A stretch of DNA of 64,000 nucleotides from Pseudomonas sp. 21 (GTDB lineage Bacteria > Pseudomonadota > Gammaproteobacteria > Pseudomonadales > Pseudomonadaceae): assembly GCF_000955805.1 (NCBI RefSeq), contig NZ_JYOA01000003.1:224237-288236 (forward strand), in the 5' to 3' direction. Made by a program: the position numbers and the translations under genes. Shown piece by piece: positions 16,569 through 26,360 of this stretch. The notes below the pieces were generated by a model, which saw nothing but the letters and a program-made list of their open reading frames with translations, was not told the DNA's origin and ran no database searches. Position 1 is the stretch's first letter; each line of letters opens with the position of its first letter.

Positions 16569-19349
16569 ATGTTCGATTTCTGGCGCTCCAGGCCTCGTGG
16601 CCAGCACGAGATGAATGACAGCCCGGTGCCGAGTCGGCCGCTGGCGGCACGCCGGCGCCCGGCGCTGCCGCTGGAAGAGCTGGCCGAGCCCGTGGTGACC
16701 GGCCACTGGGACCTGTGGCTGGAACTGGACAGCCGCGATCGCGTTATTGCTCGCGGTGGCAGCCAGGCGCACCGGTTGCTGCCGCCCGTGCCGGGCAATG
16801 GCGATCTGCCGGGACTGGGGGACTATCTGGACCGGCGCATTCCCGGCGGCATGCAGGTGTCCAGCCTGCGCGGTGGCGAACGGCTCGACCTGGTGCTGCG
16901 CAGCACCGGCGAACTGCCGCTGGTCTGTCGCTTCCAGGCGGTCCTGCAGGCCAACGAACACTGCCTGTTGCTGGGCACGGACATCTCCGACCTGAACTGG
17001 CAGTCCGACAGCCAGCAGCACAAGCTGCAATGCCTGAACCTCAGCAAACTGCTGCTGGCGCGCCTGCGCCACAGCTCGCAGCGCCGCCTCGGCGAGGCCG
17101 TCGGTGAGGTGCTGGAGGCATTCTGCAGCAACTTCCACATGCGCAGCATGGCCCTGCTGCTGGAGGCACCGGACCAGAGCCTGCGGGTCTTTGCCTGCTA
17201 CGTGCAGCCCGGCTTCGACAGCCTGTTGCGGGAAAACCTGACTCTGCCCGGCGATGAACTGCGGGCCGCCAGCGGTGCCTGCCTGCTGGGGGCCGATGAC
17301 AGCCCCTCGGAGCTGCTGCGCACCTTGTGTTGCACCCAGCTCTACCTGATCCCGGCCCCCGTGCGCGGTGGGCGTCTGGCCGGGTTGCTGGCCGAGCCGA
17401 TGGAGCATGGCGGCAGTTGGCCGGGGCTGGCGCCGAGCGACTGGCAGTACCTGGCGGAGATCCTCACCAACCTCGTCCACGAACGCACGGAGCTGCACAG
17501 CCTGCGCGACAGCAGCCGGCGCCTGAACCTGCTGCAGGACATGGTGGGCGGCGGCTGGTGGCGCTTGCACGTCGACGAGGGCCTGTTCGAACTGTCGCCG
17601 GCGGTGGCGGCGAGCCTGGGTCTGCCCGCCGGGCAGCTGCAACTGGCGTTGGCCGACCTGCTGAGCCAGTTGCACCCCGCCGACGCCGATGAGCTCAGCC
17701 TGCGCCTGCGCAACCTGCAGCCGGGCGGGCGGCTGGTCCAGGACCTGCGCCTGCGCGGTGCGGCTCCCACCCAGACGCGCCGTTGGCTGCGCCTGCAGGG
17801 CCGGCGGCAGGCGCGCGCCGGCGACCAGTTGATGGACGGCGTGCTGCTGGACATCAGCGAGGGCAAGCTGCAGGAAGAACAGGCGCTGGCCGCCCACGCC
17901 CGGCTGCGTAACCTGATCGACAGCGCGCCGGTGGTGATCTACGTGCAGCGCGTGGAAGAGGGGCACCTGATCCCCGAGTTCTACAGCGAGAGCGCGGGCA
18001 ACATTTTCGGCCTGGACCTGCAGGGGCAGAGCTGGCAGGCACTGGCCGAACGGGTGCATCCCGAGGATCTGGAGGCCTTCCTCGACCGTGGCCGAGAGCT
18101 GTTGCGCGAAGGTCGCGTCCGCACCGAGTACCGCCTCTGCGACAGCAGTGGCGAGTGGCACTGGCTGTATGACGAGGCCAAGCTGCTGAGGGACATCCAG
18201 GGCATTCCGCAGGAAGCCGTCGGCCTCTGGCTGGATGTCACCGAGCAGCGTCTCGCGGCGATGCAGATCGCCGAAAGCGAGGAGCGCTACCGCGTTCTGG
18301 TGGAGGACTCGCCGGCGCTGATCTGCCGATACGACCCCGACTTGCACCTGACCTTCGTCAACCACACCTTTGCCCAGGTACTCGGCGAGCCGGTTGAAGC
18401 GTTGCTCGGCCGGCGGCTCGACGAGTGGCTGTCGGAGCAGGATTGCAGTGCCTTGCGCGCCCGCCTGGTGGGCGGTGGCAAGGGCGCGGTGGACGATTCC
18501 TGGGAGCTGCGCTTCTGCCTCCCCGGGCAGCGCAACCTCTGGCTGATCTGGTCGGACCGGCCGTTGCTGGATGCCGAGGGGCGGTTGGTGGAAATCCAGG
18601 CCGTGGGCCGCGACAACACCGCCGTGCGCCATGCCCAGCAGCAACTGGCCCAGGGCGCGAAGATGGCCAGCCTGGGCGAGATGGTCAGCGGCATGGCCCA
18701 CGAGATGAAGCAGCCGCTGCATGTCATGCGCATGTCCCTCTATAACGCCCGGCAGAAACTCGGCGAGCCCGAGTACCTGAAGGAAAAGCTCGAGCGTGCC
18801 GACGCGCAGATCGACCGGCTCTCGCGGGTGATCAGCCACATGGGCGTGTTCAGCCGCAAGTCGGAGCTGGAGGCTGCGCCTTTCGATCCTTACGACGCCT
18901 GCGAAGGTGCCGTCGCCCTGCTGGGTGAAAGCCTCACGCAGCAGGGCATCACCCTGGAATGCCGGCCGCCGGCGCAACGGGTGGTGGTGCGCGGCTATGC
19001 CGACCAGCTGGAGCAGGTGCTGATCAACCTGCTGGCCAACGCCCGTGACGCTCTGCTGGGACGAGGAGACGAGGGCGCGCGCTGGGTCGGCGTGTCGCAG
19101 GAGCCTTGCACCGACCCAGGCTGGGTAGAACTGCATGTGCGCGACAACGCCGGTGGCATCGACCCGACCGTGATCGAGCGCATCTTCGAGGCCTTCTTCA
19201 CCACCAAGCCCATCGGCAAGGGGACGGGGCTGGGGCTGTCGGTGAGCCACGACCTGATCCGCAACATGGGCGGCAGCCTGTCTGTGGATAACTTCAAGGG
19301 CGGCGCGCGTTTCGTCATCCGCCTGCCGAGGCAGGTCATCACCATTTGA
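16569..19349 (+). CDS. pprA: Sensor histidine kinase PprA
   Basis: Histidine kinase of 926 residues with no clear TM segment, so probably cytoplasmic. The N-terminal half carries a poorly recognisable sensor region with GAF/PAS features, followed by two or three PAS domains (about 430-690). The HisKA/HATPase core follows, with H711 in MAHEMKQPLHVM, the N box NLLANARDAL, G1 DNAGGIDP and G2 GKGTGLGLSVSHD. It lacks a receiver domain, as expected for the PprB partner. Co-transcribed with tadF by position. Confidence 0.92.
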   Translation: MFDFWRSRPRGQHEMNDSPVPSRPLAARRRPALPLEELAEPVVTGHWDLWLELDSRDRVIARGGSQAHRLLPPVPGNGDLPGLGDYLDRRIPGGMQVSSLRGGERLDLVLRSTGELPLVCRFQAVLQANEHCLLLGTDISDLNWQSDSQQHKLQCLNLSKLLLARLRHSSQRRLGEAVGEVLEAFCSNFHMRSMALLLEAPDQSLRVFACYVQPGFDSLLRENLTLPGDELRAASGACLLGADDSPSELLRTLCCTQLYLIPAPVRGGRLAGLLAEPMEHGGSWPGLAPSDWQYLAEILTNLVHERTELHSLRDSSRRLNLLQDMVGGGWWRLHVDEGLFELSPAVAASLGLPAGQLQLALADLLSQLHPADADELSLRLRNLQPGGRLVQDLRLRGAAPTQTRRWLRLQGRRQARAGDQLMDGVLLDISEGKLQEEQALAAHARLRNLIDSAPVVIYVQRVEEGHLIPEFYSESAGNIFGLDLQGQSWQALAERVHPEDLEAFLDRGRELLREGRVRTEYRLCDSSGEWHWLYDEAKLLRDIQGIPQEAVGLWLDVTEQRLAAMQIAESEERYRVLVEDSPALICRYDPDLHLTFVNHTFAQVLGEPVEALLGRRLDEWLSEQDCSALRARLVGGGKGAVDDSWELRFCLPGQRNLWLIWSDRPLLDAEGRLVEIQAVGRDNTAVRHAQQQLAQGAKMASLGEMVSGMAHEMKQPLHVMRMSLYNARQKLGEPEYLKEKLERADAQIDRLSRVISHMGVFSRKSELEAAPFDPYDACEGAVALLGESLTQQGITLECRPPAQRVVVRGYADQLEQVLINLLANARDALLGRGDEGARWVGVSQEPCTDPGWVELHVRDNAGGIDPTVIERIFEAFFTTKPIGKGTGLGLSVSHDLIRNMGGSLSVDNFKGGARFVIRLPRQVITI

Positions 19350-19362
19350 GCAAGCGGAAATG

Positions 19363-19390
19363 AAAAACGCCTGCGGATGCAGGCGTTTTT
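19363..19390. terminator. Bidirectional terminator between pprA and pit
   Basis: A 12-bp arm AAAAACGCCTGC, loop GGAT and GCAGGCGTTTTT form a near-ideal intrinsic terminator in both directions. It lies between two convergent genes. Confidence 0.9.
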
Positions 19391-19409
19391 CGTGGTGCGT
19401 GGCGCGGGA

Positions 19410-20882
19410 TCAGCCGATGAAGCGCGAGGACAGCCAGAACAGGCCGGCGGACAGCGCGATCGACACGGGCAGGGTCAGCACCCAGGCCATGAGGATGTTG
19501 CGGATCGTGCTGCCCTGCAGGCCGCTGCGGTTCGCCACCATGGTGCCCGCCACGCCGGAGGACAACACGTGGGTCGTGGACACCGGCAGGCTGTAGATGT
19601 TGGCCATGCCGATGGCGGCGGTCGCGGTGAGCTGGGCGGCGATGCCCTGGGCATAGGTCATGCCCTGCTTGCCGATCTTCTCGCCGACGGTGAGCACCAC
19701 GCGCTTCCAGCCGACCATGGTGCCGATGCCCAGGGCCAGGGCCACCGCGATGATTACCCAGAAGGGCGCGTATTCGGTGGTGCTGGTCAGGTCCTTGCGC
19801 AGCTTCTCGAGGTCCGCCTTCTCGCGGGACGGCAGCTCGGACAGCTTGCCGACCTTCTTCGCGGTGTCGTCCAGGCACAGCAGGTAGCGGCGGACCTGGA
19901 CGCGCTCGTCGTCGTTCAGGTCGTTGTAGCTGGAGACGCCGTGCAGGTCGCCCAGCAGGCCCTTGAGGGTCGCTTCGGTCTGCTTCGGCTCGCAGCGGTA
20001 CAGATCCGGCATGTCCGCTTCGCCGGCCTTGCCCAGTGCGAGCATCTCGCCGAGGGTGTCGGAGTGGCGGTTGTAGAACTGCTGCAGGTGGATGGCGGCG
20101 TCGCGGGTGCGCTCGATCTGGTAGGTGGTGCTGTTCAGGTCGAGGACGAACTTGGCCGGGACGATGCCGATCAGCACCAGCATGATCAGGCCGATGCCCT
20201 TCTGGCCATCGTTGGAGCCGTGCACGAAGCTCACGGTCATGGCCGAGATCACCAGCACGAGGCGGTTCCAGAACGGCGGGGGCTTCTTCTCGTCGACGTC
20301 GCGGCGGGTTTCCGGTGTCTTGTGCATCTTCGACAGCGGGTACAGCCACTTCAGGCCGATCAGCAGGGCGCCGGCGACGATGAAGCCGGCCAGCGGCGAG
20401 AAGATCAGCGACAGGCCGATGTCGATGGCCTTGCCCCAGTTGATCCCGTCGGCCACCGGTACGCCGTTGATCAGGGCATTCGCCAGGCCTACACCGAGGA
20501 TCGAGCCGATCAGGGTGTGCGAGCTGGAGGCCGGGATGCCGAAGTACCAGGTGCCCAGGTTCCAGGTGATGGCCGCGGCGAGCAGCGAGAACACCATGGC
20601 CAGACCGTGGCCGGTGTTCACGTTGATCAGCAGTTCCACCGGTAGCAAATGGACGATCGCGTAGGCAACGCCGACACCACCGAGCAACACGCCGAGGAAG
20701 TTGAAGATGCCGGAGAGGATCACCGCGCGGTACGGGGACATGGCCTTGGTGTAGATGACCGTGGCCACCGCGTTGGCGGTGTCGTGGAAGCCGTTGATGA
20801 ACTCGAACGCCAGGACGAATGCGAGTGCCAGCACCAGGCTGATACCCACCCAGAGATCGAGTCCGCTGAAGAGATCGAACAT
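19410..20882 (-). CDS. Inorganic phosphate transporter, Pit family
   Basis: Low-affinity proton-coupled (metal-)phosphate transporter of 490 residues with about ten TM helices and a long central cytoplasmic loop. Both Pit signature repeats are present: GFHDTANAVATVIYTKAM near residue 30 and HGSNDGQKGIGLIM in the middle. The start at 20882 (MFDLFSG) is chosen because the longer frame begins with non-conserved sequence; its Shine-Dalgarno is weak. The PAO1 counterpart by position is PA4292. Confidence 0.9.
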   Translation of the reverse strand: MFDLFSGLDLWVGISLVLALAFVLAFEFINGFHDTANAVATVIYTKAMSPYRAVILSGIFNFLGVLLGGVGVAYAIVHLLPVELLINVNTGHGLAMVFSLLAAAITWNLGTWYFGIPASSSHTLIGSILGVGLANALINGVPVADGINWGKAIDIGLSLIFSPLAGFIVAGALLIGLKWLYPLSKMHKTPETRRDVDEKKPPPFWNRLVLVISAMTVSFVHGSNDGQKGIGLIMLVLIGIVPAKFVLDLNSTTYQIERTRDAAIHLQQFYNRHSDTLGEMLALGKAGEADMPDLYRCEPKQTEATLKGLLGDLHGVSSYNDLNDDERVQVRRYLLCLDDTAKKVGKLSELPSREKADLEKLRKDLTSTTEYAPFWVIIAVALALGIGTMVGWKRVVLTVGEKIGKQGMTYAQGIAAQLTATAAIGMANIYSLPVSTTHVLSSGVAGTMVANRSGLQGSTIRNILMAWVLTLPVSIALSAGLFWLSSRFIG

Positions 20883-21168
20883 GAAAATTCTATGACCGGT
20901 CGGAGACGGGGCGGCGATTATGCCAGAAGCTTGGAGCACCGTATTCAGCCTGAAACGGTTTCTCCAATTTGCGCGACGCCTCGTCGCACGGCGCTTTCAG
21001 GCAGGGTGGAAAAAGTTTGCAATGCTTCCACGCGGGCCGCCGGCCCATCGGATGAGTGTTTGCAGGCCAACTGGCGGGCTCCCCCACGGAGCGCCGCTCG
21101 CCCATTGCATCAAGACTTTCCCACAACAGATTCGGGCGGGTCTTTCAGCCTGGGGCCGTTCCTGCGAT

Positions 21169-21384
21169 TTAAACGGAAGCGGCTTCCTGATCCTTTTTCT
21201 GTCGTTCTTCTTCGATTCTTTCCAGCTCCCGGTCGAAGGCCTTGTCCTGCACGCTGGGTCGCTTGCGCCAGGGTTTCTTGCCGGGTTCGGGCTGGGCGGC
21301 ATAAAGGGTCACTTCGCCGCCCTGTTCATCCTTGAAACGTTGCTCCTGGCGCTCCAGTTCCGCGCGCAGTTCGTCTTTGGTCAC
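21169..21384 (-). CDS. Small charged hypothetical protein
   Basis: A 71-residue protein starting at a GTG with AGGA about eight bases upstream. It is highly charged (TKDELRAELERQEQRFKDEQ, then a Glu/Arg/Lys-rich helix at the end) and probably forms a coiled coil. No signal peptide, no Cys, no enzymatic motif. It lies alone on the minus strand between pit and the sigma-54 activator. Similar short conserved hypotheticals occur in other Pseudomonas; function unknown. Confidence 0.65.
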   Translation of the reverse strand: MTKDELRAELERQEQRFKDEQGGEVTLYAAQPEPGKKPWRKRPSVQDKAFDRELERIEEERQKKDQEAASV

Positions 21385-21624
21385 GATGGTTCCTGATGAC
21401 AAAAAGCTGATGACTTGAAGAGGGTGACTAGCAGCTGATGACGATGGGCCGCTCGCTGGCTGTCGACGTCCCGCCTGGGCGACGCCCTGGAAGTGTAGAC
21501 GCTCGGCAGGCACTGGCGTGCCGGCTGCAAAAACGGCGCGGATTATAACCTTTCGCGGGGGGCGGCCGGGCGGGGATCGCCGACGGACGGTTTCAGCCCA
21601 CTGCTGGCGCGGGCTGAACCCACC

Positions 21625-22701
<1,077 letters not shown>

Positions 22702-22925
22702 GGCAGGTTCCTGGCGTACCGAATGGGTGGCAGCGCCATACTGCGGCATTTTTTATATTTCAAAAAATTATCAATTCGAATTTATATATAACCGATTTTG
22801 TTTTTGGCGTAGTGGAAACCTTCACAGACCGGGCGGGATGAAGTGCTGTATCGCGTCGCAGGCCTCGCGAATGCTGGGTCGCGAGCTACGCTCAGAGTGG
22901 AAAATCCATCCTGGGAGACCACTCC

Positions 22926-23234
22926 ATGACCACCGTTCGGATTCCGCTGCTCGTCCTGGCTCTGCTGTTCTCGGCGCAAGGCTTTGCCGCCACCGCCGCG
23001 CAGACCGCGCAGCAGGAGAAGATGAAAACCTGTAACGCCGACGCCACCACCAAGGCGCTCAAGGGCGATGAGCGCAAGGCGTTCATGAGCACCTGCCTGA
23101 AGGCTGGCGGGGGCGAAACCAAGGCGACGACGGCGCAGCAGGAAAAGATGAAGACCTGCAACGCCGATGCGACCAAGAAGGCGCTCAAGGGTGATGAACG
23201 CAAGGCGTTCATGAGCACCTGCCTGAAGAAGTGA
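22926..23234 (+). CDS. psiF: PsiF-repeat exported protein
   Basis: Periplasmic protein of 102 residues: signal peptide (1-22, cleavage after GFAA or nearby) and two PsiF repeats, each with the pattern KMKTCNADA...[17 protein letters not shown]. The repeats are 30 residues each and nearly identical, with two Cys per repeat that could pair. PsiF proteins are induced by phosphate starvation in E. coli; their activity is unknown. GGGAG lies before the ATG. I found no convincing Pho box in the upstream region, which has an AT-rich pocket at about 22746-22805. Confidence 0.88.
   Translation: MTTVRIPLLVLALLFSAQGFAATAAQTAQQEKMKTCNADATTKALKGDERKAFMSTCLKAGGGETKATTAQQEKMKTCNADATKKALKGDERKAFMSTCLKK
23013..23228 (+). 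repeat. Two direct copies of a 90-base unit inside psiF
   Basis: Unit 1 (23013-23102) and unit 2 (23139-23228) encode the two PsiF repeats. They differ at a handful of mostly synonymous positions, which suggests recent duplication or homogenisation. Confidence 0.85.
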
Positions 23235-23271
23235 GGATGGGGCGCGGCAGGGCCGCGCGGGGCATGAAACA

Positions 23272-23294
23272 GGGCAGCCATGGCTGCCCTTTTT
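23272..23294 (+). terminator. Terminator after psiF
   Basis: An 8-bp stem GGGCAGCC / GGCTGCCC with a 2-base loop is followed by five T, 37 bases past the psiF stop. It is a good intrinsic terminator for the plus strand. Confidence 0.85.
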
Positions 23295-23321
23295 CATTGA
23301 GTCTGTTTCACCGATCCGGCA

Positions 23322-23420
23322 TCACAGGCCCGAGAAAACCAGCCAGGCCGCAGCCAGGGCGTAGAGGACGATCACCGCATCCATGCGCAGCGCAGGCGGG
23401 AGTCGCCGCACGAAATTCAT
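23322..23420 (-). CDS. Tiny single-pass membrane protein candidate
   Basis: A 32-residue frame starting in an ATGA overlap with the stop of the preceding 44-residue gene. It has a basic N-terminus (MNFVRRLPPALRM) and one hydrophobic helix (AVIVLYALAAAWLVFSGL), the layout of a small inner-membrane protein. Evidence is the translational coupling and the composition; no family is recognised. Confidence 0.45.
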   Translation of the reverse strand: MNFVRRLPPALRMDAVIVLYALAAAWLVFSGL

Positions 23421-23551
23421 TTCTTCGCCACCGCGGACCAGAAGCCCTGGGCATTGCGGAAGGGCTGGCGGGCCATCTGTTCGGGACGGGTGATGCCATC
23501 GGCGCGCAGGGCGTTGACGAGGGCGGAAAAGGACTTGGCGCTGTAGCTCAT
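23417..23551 (-). CDS. Small hypothetical protein, 44 residues
   Basis: A 44-residue frame with ATG preceded by GGGAG at seven bases. The sequence opens MSYSAKSFSALVNALR and contains GITRPEQMARQPF. It is basic and soluble, without Cys. It is followed by a coupled membrane mini-gene and lies 79 bases downstream of the pseudouridine synthase on the same strand, so it could be part of that transcript. Function unknown. Confidence 0.55.
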   Translation of the reverse strand: MSYSAKSFSALVNALRADGITRPEQMARQPFRNAQGFWSAVAKK

Positions 23552-23630
23552 GATCGGGCTCCCGATGCTTTCTCTCCTTGGGGTGGAGCTATGAAAACAC
23601 CAGGGCCACTATCGACGGAAATGGATCGTC

Positions 23631-24560
23631 TTAAGGGTGACCATCGATGAAATTGATGGGAGGCCAGGTCAGTTCCAGCCGGCTCCTGAAATGCCGCGCC
23701 TCGCCGGTGAGCGGGTCGACGAACTCCAGTTGCCGGGCCAGCAGTTTCAGCGGCTTGTCGAAGTCTTCCGGCGGCCGCTCGCCGCGCGGCGGCAGCGTCG
23801 GGTAGAGCGGGTCGAAGCAGAGCGCCGCGCCCAGGCCCGACATGTGCACGCGCAACTGGTGACGCTTGCCGGACACCGGGTGCAACCCGTAGCGCCACAG
23901 TTCGCCGCGCTGCTCCAGCACCTCGATGCGCGTTTCGCTGTTGGGCTCACCGTCCACTTCCTGCATGCGGATGAAGGGATCGCCCTCGACTATCCGCGAA
24001 CGATGCACCAGCGGGAACTCCCGTTGCGGCAGTGCCGGGGCGATGGCCTCGTACATCTTGTCGATGCGCCGCTCGCGGAACAGCGCCTGGTAGGCATCGC
24101 GGTTGGCCGGGTTGGCGGAGAACAGCACCAGGCCGGCGGTGAGCCGGTCGATGCGGTGCAGCGGCACCAGCTGTGGATTGTCCAGGCGCCTGGCGAGTCG
24201 GGCGAGGAGGGTTTCCTCGACGTACTGACCGGCGGGCGTCACCGGCAGGAAGTGCGGCTTGTCCGCCACCACCAGGTGTTCGTCGGCATACAGGATGCTC
24301 TCCTGGAAGGGGATCGGCGTTTCCTGCGGCACCTCGCGGAAGTAGTGGATGCGCAGCGCTTCGCGGTAGGGATGCTCGGGGCCGATGGGCTGGCCGTCGT
24401 TGTCCAGCACCTTGCCGCGCGCCATGCGGTCCAGCCAGGTGTCGCGGCTGATCGCCGGGAAGCGCGCGCACAGGCAATCGAGCACCGTCGTCCAGGGGCC
24501 GGCAGGCAGGTGCAGGATGCTGGCGCGTTGCTGGGCGGTGGAGAAGCGGGAGCTGGACAT
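23631..24560 (-). CDS. RluA-family pseudouridine synthase
   Basis: Cytoplasmic RNA-modifying enzyme of 309 residues. Residues about 20-80 resemble an S4-like or N-terminal RNA-binding part. The catalytic domain carries DEHLVVADKPHFLPVTP and the active-site motif PLHRIDRLTAGLVLF, whose second Asp after HRI is the nucleophile. VSGKRHQLRVHMSGLGA is the conserved uracil-binding region. It belongs to the RluA/RluC/RluD family, but which rRNA or tRNA site it modifies cannot be read from the sequence. Confidence 0.88.
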   Translation of the reverse strand: MSSSRFSTAQQRASILHLPAGPWTTVLDCLCARFPAISRDTWLDRMARGKVLDNDGQPIGPEHPYREALRIHYFREVPQETPIPFQESILYADEHLVVADKPHFLPVTPAGQYVEETLLARLARRLDNPQLVPLHRIDRLTAGLVLFSANPANRDAYQALFRERRIDKMYEAIAPALPQREFPLVHRSRIVEGDPFIRMQEVDGEPNSETRIEVLEQRGELWRYGLHPVSGKRHQLRVHMSGLGAALCFDPLYPTLPPRGERPPEDFDKPLKLLARQLEFVDPLTGEARHFRSRLELTWPPINFIDGHP

Positions 24561-24607
24561 GCGGGCAGGCGACCGGGTTCGACAGGCTGCGCATTAGGCC
24601 GCAGCGG

Positions 24608-24632
24608 CGTGGCGGCCGTCAAAGCCGCCACG
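24608..24632 (-). terminator. Stem-loop after the CDF efflux gene
   Basis: A 9-bp stem CGTGGCGGC / GCCGCCACG with a 7-base loop follows the dmeF stop by about 26 bases. It lacks a T tract, so termination is only possible, not shown. Confidence 0.4.
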
Positions 24633-24658
24633 ACTTCCGGTCTTTCTACCGGCAGTTC

Positions 24659-25612
24659 TCAGGCGGGGACCGGATTGATCTCTACCGTGATGTGCGCCAG
24701 TTCCTCGTGGACCTGCAGGCGCTGTCGCACCAGCTCGGGCGTCAGGCCGTCGCTGCTGGCGAGACTGAGGATGCAGGCGTAGCGCGACTTGCCCACGCGC
24801 CACAGGTGCAGGTCGGTGATGCGCGCCGGATAGGGCAGCTCGGCGACCACCTCGCGGATTTCCTCCACCACCGGGTCGTTCATCTCCGCGTCCAGCAGCA
24901 CCCGGCCGCTCTGCTTGAGCAGGCCGACTGACCAGACGGCCACCAGCACAGCACCGACCATGCCCATCAGCGGGTCGAGCCAGGCGGCGCCCCAGATCAG
25001 GCCGCCGATCAGGGCGATGATCGCCGCCACCGAGGTAGCGGCGTCGGCCAGCACGTGGAGATAGGCAGCGCGCAGGTTCAGGTCGTGGCCATGGTCATGA
25101 TGCTCATGGCCGTGGTGGTGGTCATGGTGATGGTCATGGCCATGATGGTGATGCTGCTCGCCGCGCAGCAGCCAGGCGCAGGCCAGGTTCACCAGCAGGC
25201 CGACGATCGCGATGGCGATGGCCTGCTGGTAATGGATCGGCGAAGGGGAGAGCAGCCGGGCGACGGACTCGAACATCATCAGCGCCGCCACCCCCAGCAA
25301 CAGGATGGCGCTGGTGTAGCTGGCGAGAATCTCGATCTTGAAGGTGCCGAAGGCGAAGCGCGCGTCACCCTTGAAGCGCCGCGCCGCGACGTAGGCGAAG
25401 AACGCCAGCCCCAGCGCCAGGGCGTGGGAGCTCATGTGCCAGCCGTCGGCCAGCAGCGCCATGGAGTTGAAGATCCAGCCGCCGGCGATTTCCACCACCA
25501 TCATCACGACGGTCAGCAGCGCGGCGCGCAGGGTGTTGCGTTCGGCCAGGGGATTGCCTTCGTGGAACTGGTGGTCATGGCGACCGTCTTGCGGGTGGGC
25601 GGCGTGCTGCAT
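24659..25612 (-). CDS. dmeF: Cation diffusion facilitator, Co/Ni exporter (DmeF-like)
   Basis: Inner-membrane metal/proton antiporter of 317 residues with six TM helices and a C-terminal cytoplasmic CDF domain. The metal site residues appear as ALLADGWHM (TM2, D and H) and HVLADAATS (TM5, H and D). The loop between TM4 and TM5 holds a run of about 24 residues that is mostly His with Asp, Gly and Glu, typical of metal collection. It is divergent from an RcnR/DmeR-type repressor with an operator between, which points to nickel or cobalt rather than zinc. The ATG at 25612 is chosen because the frame upstream crosses the operator; its Shine-Dalgarno is weak. Confidence 0.85.
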   Translation of the reverse strand: MQHAAHPQDGRHDHQFHEGNPLAERNTLRAALLTVVMMVVEIAGGWIFNSMALLADGWHMSSHALALGLAFFAYVAARRFKGDARFAFGTFKIEILASYTSAILLLGVAALMMFESVARLLSPSPIHYQQAIAIAIVGLLVNLACAWLLRGEQHHHHGHDHHHDHHHGHEHHDHGHDLNLRAAYLHVLADAATSVAAIIALIGGLIWGAAWLDPLMGMVGAVLVAVWSVGLLKQSGRVLLDAEMNDPVVEEIREVVAELPYPARITDLHLWRVGKSRYACILSLASSDGLTPELVRQRLQVHEELAHITVEINPVPA

Positions 25613-25639
25613 GATGATGGTCCGTAGGATCAGTCTGGA

Positions 25640-25654
25640 TACTATACCCCAGTA
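25640..25654. promoter_or_regulatory. RcnR/DmeR-type operator
   Basis: TACTATACCCCAGTA reads TACTGGGGTATAGTA on the other strand: a G tract flanked by TACT and AGTA, the layout of the E. coli RcnR site (TACT-G6-N-AGTA). It sits between the divergent efflux and repressor genes, 18 bases before the repressor start, where bound repressor would block both. Confidence 0.75.
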
Positions 25655-25672
25655 TACCTTTGGAGTTTTGAC

Positions 25673-25948
25673 GTGGGACATACCATCAAGGACCAGAAGA
25701 AGCTGCTGACCCGGGTGCGGCGCATCAAGGGCCAGAGCGAGGCGCTGGAACGGGCGCTGGAGGCGGGCAGCGAATGCGCGGCGATCCTCCAGCAGATCGC
25801 CGCCATCCGCGGCGCGGTGAACGGCCTGATGGCCGAAGTGCTCGAAGGCCACCTGCGCGACCACCTGGGCGCCGAGGACCGCACCGCGGCGCAGCGCCAC
25901 GAAGACCTGGAGCAGGTCATGGGCGTACTGCGCTCCTACCTCAAGTGA
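25673..25948 (+). CDS. dmeR: RcnR/DmeR-type metal-responsive repressor
   Basis: All-helical DNA-binding repressor of 91 residues in the CsoR/RcnR family. The metal-ligand set is H3, C35, H60 and H64, the HCHH set of RcnR that senses Ni(II) and Co(II); the formaldehyde sensor FrmR lacks His at 64. The start is a GTG with GGAG at seven bases, which keeps His at position 3. Release from the operator at 25640 should derepress the divergent CDF exporter. DmeR from Rhizobium has the same arrangement. Confidence 0.85.
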   Translation: MGHTIKDQKKLLTRVRRIKGQSEALERALEAGSECAAILQQIAAIRGAVNGLMAEVLEGHLRDHLGAEDRTAAQRHEDLEQVMGVLRSYLK

Positions 25949-25960
25949 GGTAGCGGCGGC

Positions 25961-26191
25961 TCAGTTGGACAGCCGAACAGCCAGTTCGTCGGCTTCTTCG
26001 GTCCAGTCCGAGTCCTGCTGCAGCGCCTCGCGCAGGAACTGCGACTGGGCAGCGTTCCAGAACGGCGCGTCCGGCAGATTCTGGCCTTCGGCGAGGCGAT
26101 GGCTGCCGAGGAAGGCATCGATGTCCGTGCGCCCGTCGGGCAGGCCCAGTTGCTTGAACAGGGCGCTCAGGCTGTGCTGGCTGGTATCCAT
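25961..26191 (-). CDS. DUF2789 protein
   Basis: A 76-residue acidic cytoplasmic protein opening MDTSQHSLSALFKQLGLP, the conserved DUF2789 start, and containing IDAFLGSHRLAEGQNLPDAP and FWNAAQSQFLREAL. The ATG at 26191 follows CAGGAG; an upstream in-frame ATG at 26239 has no such signal. Its stop faces the repressor stop 12 bases away. Function unknown, common in Pseudomonas. Confidence 0.85.
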   Translation of the reverse strand: MDTSQHSLSALFKQLGLPDGRTDIDAFLGSHRLAEGQNLPDAPFWNAAQSQFLREALQQDSDWTEEADELAVRLSN

Positions 26192-26360
26192 GACGATCTC
26201 CTGGGTTGACGTGGAACGCGCCGCCACGGCGCGCGGCAATGGAACAACTATAGGAGCATCGGCCGGCCAGCAAGGTTCGGATTGGCAATCGGGACGGAAA
26301 TAGATAGCCTGCTTTCAATCGTCCCCGCACACGCTCCGCCACCCACCGTCAGGCCCGTCC

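Noticed and set aside
20920-21396. 158-codon plus-strand frame between pit and the sigma-54 activator
   Set aside because: It covers the small charged minus-strand gene, has no Shine-Dalgarno and no recognisable domain.
21588-21621. Inverted repeat TTCAGCCC / GGGCTGAA after the sigma-54 activator
   Set aside because: It is a weak stem with a long loop and no T tract, so I do not call it a terminator.
22835-22860. Possible Pho box upstream of psiF (CTGTATCGCGTCGCAG)
   Set aside because: Only the first half resembles CTGTCAT; the second half does not fit, so phosphate control is not shown by sequence.
25080-25160. Repetitive CATGGTGATGGTCATGGCC-like DNA resembling a microsatellite
   Set aside because: It encodes the His/Asp/Gly metal loop of the CDF exporter. 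The repetition follows from the protein sequence.
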